64,000 nt of DNA, from positions 371,001 through 435,000 of the forward strand of contig JAINUG010000397.1 in assembly GCA_029706075.1 (NCBI GenBank), given 5' to 3'. This stretch comes from Aldrovandia affinis. Lineage: Eukaryota; Chordata; Actinopteri; Notacanthiformes; Halosauridae. A model generated the notes under the pieces. That model saw only the letters and a program-made list of their open reading frames with translations, was not told the DNA's origin and did not search any database. The position numbers and the translations under genes were made by a program. This document shows positions 1 through 12,400 of the stretch, one piece after another; within the stretch, counting starts at the first letter, position 1; each line of letters opens with the position of its first letter.

Positions 1-2337
1 AAAAACATTTATGATGAGAAAGATTTTAATTATTTAATATTTAATTATTTTATGGCTTATATTTCTTGTAGAAGTTGATAGATAGCACTTGGGGACATGG
101 CAAACGTGCCTACTGAAAATGAAGTGGTCAAAATGCATAAAATTCCTTTGAGATCCATATTTTTGTGTTTTTATGGTAAAGAATGAAAGTTGAACCCGCA
201 CACTGTGTGTAAAAAGAGGGAATATCCCAAAACAAGGCGAAGGCTCGATGTACAATTCAAAAGTCTTTTAATCCATAAAAATTAAACAGAGGATTTAAGA
301 GACAAAAAAGACAGACGTTTCGGTCAAATGACCATCATCAGATTTATGGTAAAGAAGACCTAGGAAGGACCCACCTATGTTTTTATATGTTTTATAGCCA
401 TAGACTATGATACATTATTCGCCTGATTGATAATTGACAATATTGTTGATTGTTGACACTATTTATCAGCAGAAGTAAGAAGTAATTAAATATTTGACAT
501 TCAATTATTTACGTTGACATTTCACTTTTTATTTAATGAATTCATATTGGCACATTATTATTATTATTATTATTATTTCCCCCATAAACCATGTTATCCC
601 CCCTACGACATGGAATCGTTTTGAGTTTAACAATACCAGAATTATTCTTTTCACTTCATGGAAAGAATGGTGTTTCTGTTCTGACAGGATTAGGTCACTC
701 TGTGCTACTTGATAGTAGCTCACTTCCAGTTATGAGTGATAGTATATGCAGGGGAATGTCTCAATATTCCAAAGGGGTTTCAAACAGTAAGGCACTGGAA
801 AGCACCGCGCCCCAGAATACAGGGGACTGTGCCAACCCAAAAGTCCATCAACAAAATCAAAAACACCTCATAAAAATACTGAAAAGAAAGACATGGTTAG
901 AAGTAAAGGGCGATAGATACCTACACTCTGCTCCCAGATTCTTATCAGAGCTGGTGTCTGAGACCAAAACCGAAAGACGGTCTCGTGTGAAACTGACACG
1001 AAACAGAAATGAAAGAAAAAGGGCACAGGTACGGTCTGCATGTCGCTATTCAAATGAGAGCGAGGCGGCAGTCAGAAATCTCGCTGTGACTCATTCGTGG
1101 GACACGATATGCAGGATCTAGATCCCGTAAACCCGACCCTCTTTCTTGTGTGAATGTGCTCCGCGCATTTTGACTATAGGGGTTTGCCCGTCACTAACGA
1201 AGCCAAGAGTTGCCCTTTGTCAACGTTAGAGAGATTGCATGGCGAGTGCAATCAGAGGGTTAGGAGTATCCACAGGTCTTGGGGGGGAGGGAGAGGTTGG
1301 GGTAGCAGGGCCTGGGGATGGAGGCAATGCAGTTCTGGGCCTGTTCTTTGGAAGAAAATGTCTCACTCGACCATTGTATAATCCTAAAGATGCTCTTTCT
1401 GTGATTGGGCCCCATAACACGACTGATTTTGTTTTGATATTTAAGGGTCAATTCTCTATGACAAACCCACAGGAAAATAATTTTCTCTTTTCTGACAGCT
1501 TTCATCCCCTACATATCGAGAAATAACTCCCAATAGGATGTCTTTTGCACATTCGCAGAAATTCTCAAAAATAACTCTTAGTTTTTAAGCTTTTGTTACC
1601 CCTGTTTTGGAGAGACCACAACAAAAAGATAAATGAAAGAAATATGCTGATTCTATAGAGATCTTGTACACAACAAAAGAAGGTAAATGTTGACTTGTTT
1701 CTGTTGTGAACTGTTCAAGATTCATGGACAAGACTGAAGGAGTTAGGGTTGTTAAAGACACTTTCTGCTGGTAGTATTTGACAGGATGAAGACTAAAACT
1801 CATTTACCTTTCTATTACGGCATTTGAGGTTGTAAAATATGGTGTTAGCCGAGTAAATTATCTGCGAAATTGTCTACGATGGTGAAAATGGTCTGCAGTT
1901 AAGTTTGACTAGCTCGTTTCAGGTCACACCTTGGAGAGGCATGTTGATGTAACGTGTGAAAGAAGGGGAGAATGGAGTCGGTCTAGTCATGTTCAAACAG
2001 AGGCCTCCACTCGCAGTTCCCTCATGACGCCACATTTAATATGAATAAACCAAACCATGAGATATGTAAATATTATACAGCGTCCTAAAAGTCATGACAC
2101 GACACCTTAGTTATAGCTCCCAACAATATCCACTTTTACAGTACAGGTTTACTGTAGATCTTCTACGACATTTGATTGCGGTGGCAGTATTAGACTCTAG
2201 ACATCAGTTGAGAATCATTTGTGTCTAGTTTCCAGAAACAAAAGTACCTTCTGCTGTCCCTGGATAAAACTGATGAAATGGCATTCTGCTCATGTAAATT
2301 TAACTATGGTTCATAAAGACATCCATTTTAAGCATTT

Positions 2338-2408
2338 ATTTTAGCCATGTACCATAATGGCATCTATTTTAACCAGGTATTTTAGCCATGTACCATAATG
2401 GCATCTTC
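2338..2408. repeat. Short direct duplication (about 30 bp, two copies)
   Basis: The segment 'tattttagccatgtaccata' and its following bases occur twice, at about 2338-2367 and 2379-2408, separated by about 11 bp. This is a simple local duplication with no coding meaning. Confidence 0.8.
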
Positions 2409-2584
2409 AAGTGTTTGGCTCCCAGTAGCAGCTCGCATCAGGTTTGGCGTTCGCTCTACATGGGAGTAAAGGACTATTTGTGTTGTTTTTCTCTGTATCC
2501 CACAATTTTCCAGGAGTTCATCTCGACCGCCTTTTAAGGGGTCAGGGAATAATTTTCCAGTCTCCCACATTGGCTCCAATGGTT

Positions 2585-2695
2585 TTCTGTTTTTTTATTC
2601 CCTCTGGAAAATGCCAATTGTGAAGCGCTGTGTGACAACCTGTTTGTAAATGGCGCTATACAAAAATAAAGATTGATTGATTGATTGATTGATTG
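2585..2695 (+). mobile_element. 3' tail of a non-LTR retrotransposon
   Basis: The stretch runs through 'gtgaagcgctgtgtgacaac' and 'ggcgctatacaaaaataaag' and ends in a (GATT)n run at 2671-2695. This combination is a common LINE 3' end in fish genomes. No coding part is visible upstream. The family is not resolved. Confidence 0.6.
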
Positions 2696-2889
2696 AGTAA
2701 AGGCAACGGCTCCTCCCTACCTCCAGGCTATAGTCAAACCATGCTCCCCAGCTCAGTCACTCTGTTCTGCACCTCACACCTCCCCAACACGGATGGCATA
2801 GGAACCTTATCCCATCCCCTTTAAAATGAATCTTTCTCCTTTTCCCACAGTAGATCTGTGTGTGCTTCTAGCAGCTGTTTTTGTGAAGA

Positions 2890-2985
2890 AGTCACACCGG
2901 TGTCACATGCGCTCGCCCCACTTAGCGGAGTGCACTTTCTGGATAAAAGTGTCTGCTAAATGACATAATTGTAATTGTTAACCTT
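2890..2985 (+). mobile_element. SINE/LINE 3' tail fragment
   Basis: Contains the tail motif 'ctggataaaagtgtctgcta' followed by 'aatgacataattgtaattg'. The same tail ends the complete SINEs at 48919 and 53207. Only the 3' part is preserved. Confidence 0.6.
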
Positions 2986-4871
2986 TATGGGCATATGAAA
3001 AACATGCTCTCTTCCGCCACACACTTCAGTTTTAGTACTCAATGTTAGAATGCCACTCTTCCTGCTGAAACCTTGGCTCCCTGAGACATTATTTCCGAAT
3101 AAAGGCTGCCACCTAGTGGTTATGTGTGAATCACATTTAAATGTCCAGTGCTGAATGGATAGGAGATCGGGGTTTACATAAATCCATGTGTCCTCTGTCC
3201 TGTTTTTTTGTTGTTGTTTTTTTGTTTGACGATGCCATGGTCATTTTTACATTAATTTATGTCCTCTGTGTCTTTATCTCATGGTCCACAATGATAAACA
3301 TGTTTTGGAGGTGTACTGATGCACAATGCATGATGTAAAGGAGCAATGTGCTTGTTAATAGAGGAAAGCAACACTGTCTAATAAATATCAAGCTACATGT
3401 AATGTATAATGCAAAATAAAGATTGCTAAAAATAAATATATATCCAGTGCTAGAGACCATATAAAACCATATGGTCAAATTACACAGGATCAGTGCATTT
3501 TCAGTTAAAATCAGATATGATGTATTTTTTAATGATCACGTTCCCTCCATGTTGTGCTGAGCTTGAGAGTGCTTTGAGAGAATCAGAAGTTACTCAGCAA
3601 ATTCCAAAGCAGGCAAGTCTTGCATTCTGTCAAGGGTGACACTGGCTGCTTTTCAGAACAAAACAACCTTAGGATACATTATTCTAATTTGTGTTCCTGC
3701 CTGGTTCCACAATTTTGCTGAGTGGAGTTTTATTTATAGTGAAACCTCAATATAAATATGATCAATATAAATATTCCGCTTGTGCTCTGTGCCGCCCCAC
3801 AACGCTGGACGTTGCCATTGTTTCAATTTCAGCGTCAGCGTCCGATTGCATTGAAAAGCAACGGTTTTACTTTTTTTTCAGTCCTACGTAGAATATTTAC
3901 TGTGATATGTCTGTATTCAGCCATTAGGGGTCACCAGAGAGTAAAGGCAGCCAAGAAACGGCAACTCTGGCTAATCAAATGAAAATCAGACCTTGGTAAC
4001 AGCACTGATCAAATCAAGTATATCTGTTCCTCTGTATGTCATCAGAAAATTTTACCTCACCCAAGTACCTTCCCTGAAACCCAAGCTGACACTATCATAA
4101 AACGATCTGCCCTTATCTACTGTTGAGCTGAAATGACAACACATTTAACCTGGAACAGGTTGAACCAGTATATCCACTTTCACTAATTGGACAGTTACTG
4201 AAAACCTGGACATAAAGTACTTTCTGCCTGCTAGGCACCGTCGCCAAAACAGCACAATGCCATTTCATGGTCATTGTAAATAGAGAATGTAAATAGAGAA
4301 CTTTCGGCACAAGATGGGAATTAAAAAAGGGAATTATTCAAATATATTTATATTGATATAATACTTGGATTTATTACATGCATCACATCCTGTTCTTTTC
4401 AACTTCTTCCTCTCCAACTAGAAAGCTTTCCAAGAAAACAACTGGCAGACGTACGGAATGTACACACATGAATCACTCTGGATATATGACAAGTGCTGAA
4501 CACACCCTACGTTTTGCCCGTCCCTTGAGAAAGGAAAGCAATAAAAATGTCAAGCTTCCCATCAGTCCTCCTTGAATGGAGGCGGTTTTGAAAGTTTCCC
4601 AGGCAAAATGGCCAACACAAACAAAACAGTGTTTTGGGGGGTTTAGGAGCGTTTCATATTTTTCTGGGGGTAAATATTTTTCTGGCCCTTGCCTTTAGAG
4701 TCACTCCCTTCTTCCCATTCTTTAATAAGCAATATTCAAACATTTAATGATGGTTTGTCCTGAGAAATGACATTGTTCTTCATACTTCAGTTAAATAAAG
4801 TATATATTGTAGTATATGCTACAGATATTAGATGACTGCAAAAATGACAAACGTACTTAAGTTTTGAATAA

Positions 4872-6285
4872 TTTATTGCATAAAAATACATCACACATTT
4901 CACACTAGACCTCTGTTCAGTATAATAGCAACACATAAGTTAATGTATTGCAAATATATGTATTCTATGCAGTATGACAGGAATACGTGTGAATATGAGT
5001 CGCATATGAATTTTTTGGTCATTTAGAATATTCTATCTATGGCTTTTCCAAATGCACATTAAGGCACATTTCTGTCAGAGTTCATCAATAACAGCAGATA
5101 TCCTGAGTTACTCACCAAACATTCAGCTGTTGATATGTCTGCTGCTTACACAGGACAGGCTTGCTGCATTCCTAACAGTGATCATCTACATCCTTACTGC
5201 ATTTATAATACTTAATGGACTATTGATCCTTTAATCAATATATACTTTTCCCCTTTGTTGTGTTTTGTTGTTGAATATTGTAACAGCACAGAGACTACTT
5301 GATCTCATATCAACAAAAAACAGTATTTTATTAAAGTAGTTATATATCTATGAAAGATTGAGAGAGCGGGCGCGCAAAGAGAGAGAGAGGGAAAAAGAAA
5401 AGAGAGAGATGAATTATTGTTTTCTCTGCTGTCCAGTTTACATTCATCTTTTGAATGATGTGTAGTCTGATTTCTCTAATACACTTATTCTTATGCACCG
5501 GGCATTTATGAATTATTCAGGCATAACCTCAGGGAGAAAACGCATAAAGCATATTAAAGATCCATTAGGTTTAGTGTAAAGCATTTCATTTCACGATTGA
5601 GGCTTAAAAAACAAAGTCTTACATCATACTATAAGAAAAAAAAAGAAAAGGAGATTAAGACACAATCCTCATTTCAATGCTATTCCATTTGCATTTTTTT
5701 CTTTAAAATAATACTCTTAAAACCATGAAGTTCTCTCCATGTCAGTTGCCAATGCAGGGTAAGCTGATAAAACTTCTCCATTCCGGTTCATAGTCAGCCA
5801 GTGGATGAACATTGAGAAGAGTCGGGATTACATGAAACCCTGATGGTGTATGTAGGAGGAGTAATGGATGTTAAGAGCACTTTGGAGGAAGAGATACCCA
5901 GCAGCCCAGTGTAATGCAGGGGGTGGGGAGGCGGGGTTGGGAAGGAGAAACGAATCAACACTTCAGAAAGCAGAATATGGATAAGCCATCTTTTCACACA
6001 TTTCCATTTTCACCTTGGTCTTCTGAGATACTGAAAGTCTTGAATATTTGAGTCTATATTCAAGACTCAAATCAGCAAACCGAGTGTGAACCATGATAAT
6101 AAACACTTGGATAGCACGAATGGGGGGGGGGGTGGGGATGCCGGGCAATGTAGGAGAGCATGCTGGGTAACGTAGGAGATCAGGAACAGTTAGAACCATG
6201 AGCGGACTCAGCTGTGTGAGGGTGGGTCTGTCCGTGGCAGGGGCTGTGGCTGAGCACATCAGACGTGTGCGTGAGTCTGTGGCCA
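4872..6285 (-). other. perp: Probable perp 3' UTR
   Basis: This is the sequence 3' of the perp stop codon (minus strand). It is free of recognisable transposons and ends at a minus-strand AATAAA (plus strand TTTATT, 4872-4877). That would give a 3' UTR of about 1.4 kb, similar to my recollection of the mammalian gene. It includes a purine run (GA-rich, 5363-5409). The end point is inferred from the polyadenylation hexamer alone, and other TTTATT motifs exist. Confidence 0.4.
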
Positions 6286-6497
6286 CTAGGCGGAGCTGTA
6301 GAAGTACTTGGTCTTGGCCAGGCCCAGCATCTCGTCCTCGTACCGGGGAAGGCAGCAGAAGAGCACCACACAGCCCATCATCAGCACGGTGGCGCCCCAG
6401 CCGAAGCCGTAGGCCCAGGTGTAGTCGTAGTGACCCTCGAAGATGAGGTCGTAGAACTTGACGGGGTAGATGATCAGAGCGATGACCTGCAGGATCA
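6286..6497 (-). CDS. perp: perp coding exon 3 and stop
   Basis: Acceptor TTGCAG precedes [15 protein letters not shown]. The exon encodes the end of the third membrane segment, the fourth segment and the cytoplasmic tail, ending YFYSSA and TAG (6288-6286). Confidence 0.95.
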
Positions 6498-9400
6498 CTG
6501 CAACGACAGGAGAGAGTGTCATCTGCGAGCACGGTTTGGGGGAAGCCCACACACTGCGAGCGGAGGCGTTTTGGGGTTCTGTCGGCTGCTCAAAATGACA
6601 GCACCACGGGGTGATAAGACCCCTCCACTTCACGCCGGGTTGCGTGTCACTGTCATGCTGTCCTTTTCAACGACCGACTTGTCTGCAGTACATTACCCCT
6701 CACTTATTGTGATGTATTTACTTAAATGTCCGGCACACAGCCCAAATGGGACTTACAGTGGGAATAACCTGCACAGCCCAGGTCCAATGTCATTTCAAAC
6801 AAAGGCAGCCCTCGCTTCCTAGTGCATTTCTACAGTGAAGAAATATATAGTATATATACATATATAGTATATATATATACTCAATATAACTACATACAAA
6901 CTGTGTATTTAGCTGATTCAGCCTCTTAATAGAAGAATGCCATGGACTAAAATGCACCAGTGGAGGGCAAAACTTTCACAGAAGGTGAGTGGGTGAGCAG
7001 TATGCGGAGTATAATGATAGTAATTCTTGCAACTCCACGGGACTTAGATATGACCCGTGATCTCGCTATCTCTGCCAGCTGTCTGGGCGTAGCGTCAAGG
7101 TGACTCAGCCAGGAGCACTGCTTTCTCCCAGTTCCCATGGCAACATCATACCAGAGCTGCACTGCTTTCCCAGACACGCAAATAACCGCCGCCGCCCCCC
7201 CAGTCCCCCCCCCTCCTCCTCAGCGCACACACAAACCTGAGGCGCCTCTCCGCAGACCAGTTTGTATGTTGCCAGGCAACACTGCTGCTTTGGGGGAGAG
7301 AAAATGCAAACCCACAGGATGCGACTAAAGAAGAACTGCTCAAGATTCTGGAGTACGCCATTCTGATAGAGACCCGAAAAGGCTCAGGATTCTGTGGGGT
7401 GTCGTCTGCATCACACAGGCACACACAGCACACAGCCGCATCGTTAACAGGACCCCACTTATAGAGTCAGCGTCACAAGTCAATGGGCCGGGCCTCCCGG
7501 GTGGTCTAGTGGTTACAACGTTCGACGCTGGCCACTGCGACCGGGGTTCGATTCCACCGGCCGTGCCAGTCGGCTCTGGCCGGGAGTGCCACCAGGGAGT
7601 GGCAGTTGGCTGTCCGGGGGGAGGGAAGCCGACATTAAGTTCGCTGCACACAGGAGTGGCTCTGTAGTACCGGAGTTATGGTCAACAGCTTGGTGAGCGC
7701 CGTCTCGGAGGAGACGATACTTCGCCCGTGTCACTGCCGGTCACAGGGCCATGGCAACAAACTCATAATATGAGAGGGGGACTGACATGAAAAATAGAGG
7801 GTGTAATTGGCTACTAAATTGTGAGAAAATGCGATAAAATCTGAAACAAATCCTTTACAAAGTCAATGGGCCGATTTAGTCAGAGAGCAGAGGGAAAACT
7901 GTGAGCGAGCAGCAATGAGGGCAGGGAGGGGAGGTCTCACCGGCGATCAGGAGCAGGCCCCCGATGATGGGCAACAGGGTGGTGTTCACCGTGCGGCACA
8001 GAGCAACGCAGGAGACGATGAATGCCACGATGAGGATGATGAGACCAATGATCATCAGTGCTGCCACAGCCTGGGCCCAAGCTACACACACACACACACA
8101 CACACACAGAAGGGGAGAGAGAGAGAGAGAGATAAACACCAGAGCAGGAGGCACATTCCACAGAACAGGGTTTTCCTGTCCGTCTTAACAGACATGCTTG
8201 GCAGTTCCAGTGAGAATCAATACATATTGACTGTTTTCGCGATACTAACGAAAAGGAAAATATGCATGCGCGTATATTGTGGTGAAGGCGGTGAAAAACA
8301 CTTGTTCGTCAGTTGCAGCGCTAGCCATAGCGGGTACATGTACCTACATGTACTGCACGCAGTGATTTACACTCGTTCGGCAACTGCAGCGCTCGCGGGG
8401 ACGTATGTACATGTGCAGTAAACTACACTCGGTTGCCAGCACTAGCGGGTACACAATAACAATACAAAATAAAACACACACACATGCCGTAAGGTCGGTA
8501 GTTGGGCTGATTTTCCAGGAGGGTTGGTATGTATGTCTGCTAGCCCCCACAACCCCCCAATTCAACCCTACCCAGACCCACCTCACCCCCCACCAGAAAC
8601 AAAATATTGGACACACACAAGACTGACCGTGTTGACAGATTTATAGCGCTTGCCAGAACATAGACACATACCAGAACATAGCATCGCTTTACAAAATTAG
8701 GACCATTCACAAGGCCAAACAAATCATACATGACTCAACCCACCCACTAAACAACCTACCCGCTACCCTCTGGCCAAAGGTTCAAAACTCCCCTCTGTAA
8801 AACAAACCGGGCACGCAAATCATTCATCCCAACTAGCACCAGCTTTTTAAACAAGGACTTCAAAACATAATGACCTCACTTTACACGTCATGTCTTATAT
8901 GTTCATGTCATGTATTTATGTTGTATGTGTATGTTGTGTTAGATTGTATGTGTATGCCAACGCCTGCCTGTATTATTGCAAAACAAATTTCCCTCTGGGA
9001 TAATAAAGTATTCTATAATAAAGTAGCTTTCAAGCTCTCGCCGTGCTAGTGAAAATGAAAAAAAACTGTTAGCAATATACCGTTTTAATGCTTGGTAGAG
9101 CAGTGCACAGTTTAAGTATACAGCTACCTGTGCACCTGGCCCCAAAAACAAGATGAATACGGAACTTTGTCACGAGAAGGTCACGAGCTGCTATTGCAAC
9201 AAACTTCACCTAGAAATGAAAAGCAGCGGTTTGAATATTTCAACCTTCCTGTCGCATTCACCTGACTTCAACTTAGGTTGGGTCCACATACAACCACATT
9301 TTAACTGAAGCCTCATATTTGCATAGCTGAAAGTGATACCCGCGCACTTTGACCTCAAATGTCGCCAGCCCTGCTAACTGAAAACGTCTGTGTGGCAGAC

Positions 9401-12400
9401 AGCATGGCATGAGCTACGGAGACCCCAAACAACGGATGGATAGAAGGCAGTGGCTCTGGCCAGTTCTAGGCAAGCATTCTTCCCAGCCTTGCTGTCACAC
9501 TTCTCATTTGTAATAATTCACTTGTGGTTCTCGCGACATATCAGTGAGTGCGCCATCTTCATGGCATGGAACTGGAACTACAAAACATTCAAGAGACTTT
9601 TAGCCAGCTTGGTACATGAGATGGACAGTTGATAAATGAAATAATGTCAAAACTGTAAATAAATCCTGACCGGTTGTTCAGTCATGAGGTGAAAGCCTAC
9701 TAAATATCACGGTTTGGGGCCAGGAAACTGGGCTATCACAGTAATATGAATGCTGGGGAATGTCGCTCCATTGTCTCCACACAGCACACGCCTTGTATTC
9801 AGTCTTTGGGCTCGGATCGCCTGGGCCCCTTGAACGCGCGGTCGTGTCGGTGCAGGACGCAGTCTCTTGACACCGGAGCGGCAGGCCAGACGATCTGCTG
9901 TTTCAAAAGTGTGTGTGGGAGCGCAGCGTCCAAAAGCAGACACACAGAAGATGAATAAATAACTCTAATGAACCCTTCCTCCCACATTGGTTCTATTTAA
10001 ACCCCCTGAGAGCTATTTTCGGCCCTTCATTTATGCGTCTCCAATACCAACGTAAAAATATGAAATACATGGTGGTGTTACCCTATTGTGCTGTGTAGCA
10101 CTGATCTCTGACAGTTTGAATGCTGCAGTTTAATAAAAAATGTATTATTAATTTTATTATTACTCGTTCCAGGTGACTCAGTCGCTGTACTCCCGTCTTC
10201 TCTGCTCCCTAGGTATGACAGGCTCTGGTTAATAACAGACGTTTCCAGCACTATATGCTATATTACAGTACAGAACAGCCATTGCGGCAGTATTGTTTTG
10301 GTTTCAATGGTAGGGAGACTGTACATTCAATGTTAAGAATATGGAGCTGCATATTACATTTACATTTAAAGCATTTAGCAGACGCTCTTATCCAGAGCGA
10401 CTTACGCACTTTACATTTCTTTACATACAATCCATTTATACAGCTGGATATTTTACTGAAGCAATTCAGGTTAAGCACCTTTGCTCAAGGGCACAACGGC
10501 AGTGCCCCACCTGGGAATCGAACGAGCAACCTCTGAGTTACAAGCCCAGCTCCCCTAACCATTACACTACACTGCCGTATATCTGGTTGGTGTATAGAGT
10601 CTGTGGTTTGAGCAATGTGGATCTGCAGAGTGGCCATTTCCCACAGGTCTCTAAAGCCAGCTGGAAGCCCCGGCAATCAGACATCCACCAGCTGGCACAC
10701 CCACAGAGCTGTGCTCTGAACATTCCAACATCTGCCTCTGTCAAGCAAACATTCATCAAAAATACTCATGTCGAAAAAAAAAATATATATATTTTCCTAC
10801 AAATGCCAGATTGCAAATTTTCTTGACAGGTCTTAGATAAGGCTCTTCAGGTTAATGTAAATGTAATGTAATGTAATGTAAAAAAGAAAGAACACTAACC
10901 TTTTCTTTCCCAGTGTTACAGGTATGATACGCAGACGCCTGCAATGATGTCAGATTCTTCACTGATCTTGTGCGCTAACTATGATTGTTCTTACCTTGTA
11001 TTAATGCACATCTTGTAAGTCGCTCTGGATGCTAAATGCTTAAAATGTAAATGTAAATGTAAATGGTCTGTCAATTCTTCAGGTTAAAACGCTAATAAAA
11101 AAGTCAAAGAAACTTAAAAAAAAAAATGCATTGCTGGATGTCTTGACTGTGAGATGCTAATAAACATAATCAAATGGAAAAATACATTTTGCTTTAGAAA
11201 GATCCTGTGAGATTTCTAGGTAGTTTGAAAATCTGTGTGTGATATGGCACATGCATGCGTGTGCAGGTAGTGGCCAAACAGGTGGAAACACTCAGGTAAA
11301 TGAGGGACACAAAATATATTGAAAGCAGGTGTTTCCACACAAGTGTTCTCCTGACTTAATTTAGCGATTAACATCCCAGTATCAGTGCTCAGGGTCACAT
11401 ACAAGAACACTGGGCATGGCTGGTTGCCTAGAATTATGGCTAGAAGATGAGATCTCAATGACTGAGATTGTTGGGGCATGCTTGGCAGGAGCTTCAGCGA
11501 TGAAGGCAGCTCAACTTGCTGATGTTTCATAACATTGCATTACATTACATTACAGATCTTATCCAGAGCGACTTACAGTTTTTTACAATCCATTTATACA
11601 GCTGGATATTAACTTAAGCAATTCAGGTTAAGTACCTTGCTCAAGGATACAACGGCAGTGTCCCACCTGGGGATTGAACCTGCAACCTTAACGTTACAAG
11701 CCCAGTTCCCTAACCATTATACCACACTGCCGCCTGCTGAAAATGCCGTTTCACGAGGAACAGTGTCTGAGGTGATGTCGACACGGAACTCTGAGGGGAA
11801 ACACATAGTCAACAAAGGGCAACAGTGGCCGGAAGCGCATGCTCCTGGATCGTGATGTCCGCGGTGCATTCATTTCGAGGGGCGAGCCTAAACAGGTGAG
11901 CAACTCTAAAACAACTGACTGCAAATTTCAATCTGGGAAGTGAGTGAAGAGAGTTTCATTAAGGGTCCGTCGGGAACTCTACAGGGCAGGTGTATCGTAT
12001 TGGCGTCTCCACCTTTTTAGCAAAGGAGGGCAACTAAACTGATACCTGGTATGAAAGGTAAAAGACTTAGGGGGGATTTGATTGAGGTTTTTAAATTCCT
12101 AAAAGGGATTAACAAAGTGAACTACCTGGAACAGCTTGCCAGGTCGGGTAGTAGAGGCAGAAACACTTGGGCTCTTCAAGTCCAGGCTAGATGCAGTACT
12201 AGATACTCTACTAGATTAGGACATGAGGAGCCTAGATGGGCTGAACGGCCCACTCTCGTCATTATGTATTCTTATGTTCTTATGTACTACCTGTACTTGC
12301 AGTAGGACTCTGCCCAAACCCCAGGGCCATGGCTCATGATGGCTGAGCTCTGTGGACGCACGATGCGCACACAGTGAACTGCTCGGTCATGCCTTCCCTT

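Larger units (their letters stand above)
1..4871. other. Intergenic region downstream of perp, no gene recognised
   Basis: AT-rich sequence with only short, compositionally ordinary open frames. The longest (591-1121, plus strand, 176 codons) has no recognisable domain and no splice context. Recognisable pieces are a LINE tail near 2.6 kb and a SINE/LINE tail near 2.95 kb, listed separately. A stretch near 300-345 containing 'gacgtttcggtcaaatgacc' looks like part of an old interspersed repeat, but I cannot name it. Confidence 0.6.

Noticed and set aside
591..1121. 176-codon plus-strand frame upstream of everything
   Set aside because: No domain, no codon pattern, no splice or promoter context; probably chance or an old repeat.
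5963..6550. 195-codon minus-strand frame rich in arginine over perp exon 3
   Set aside because: Overlaps the true exon in another frame.
7491..7570. Functional tRNA-Glu gene
   Set aside because: The tRNA-like head continues into a SINE body with target duplications and has mismatches in the stems.
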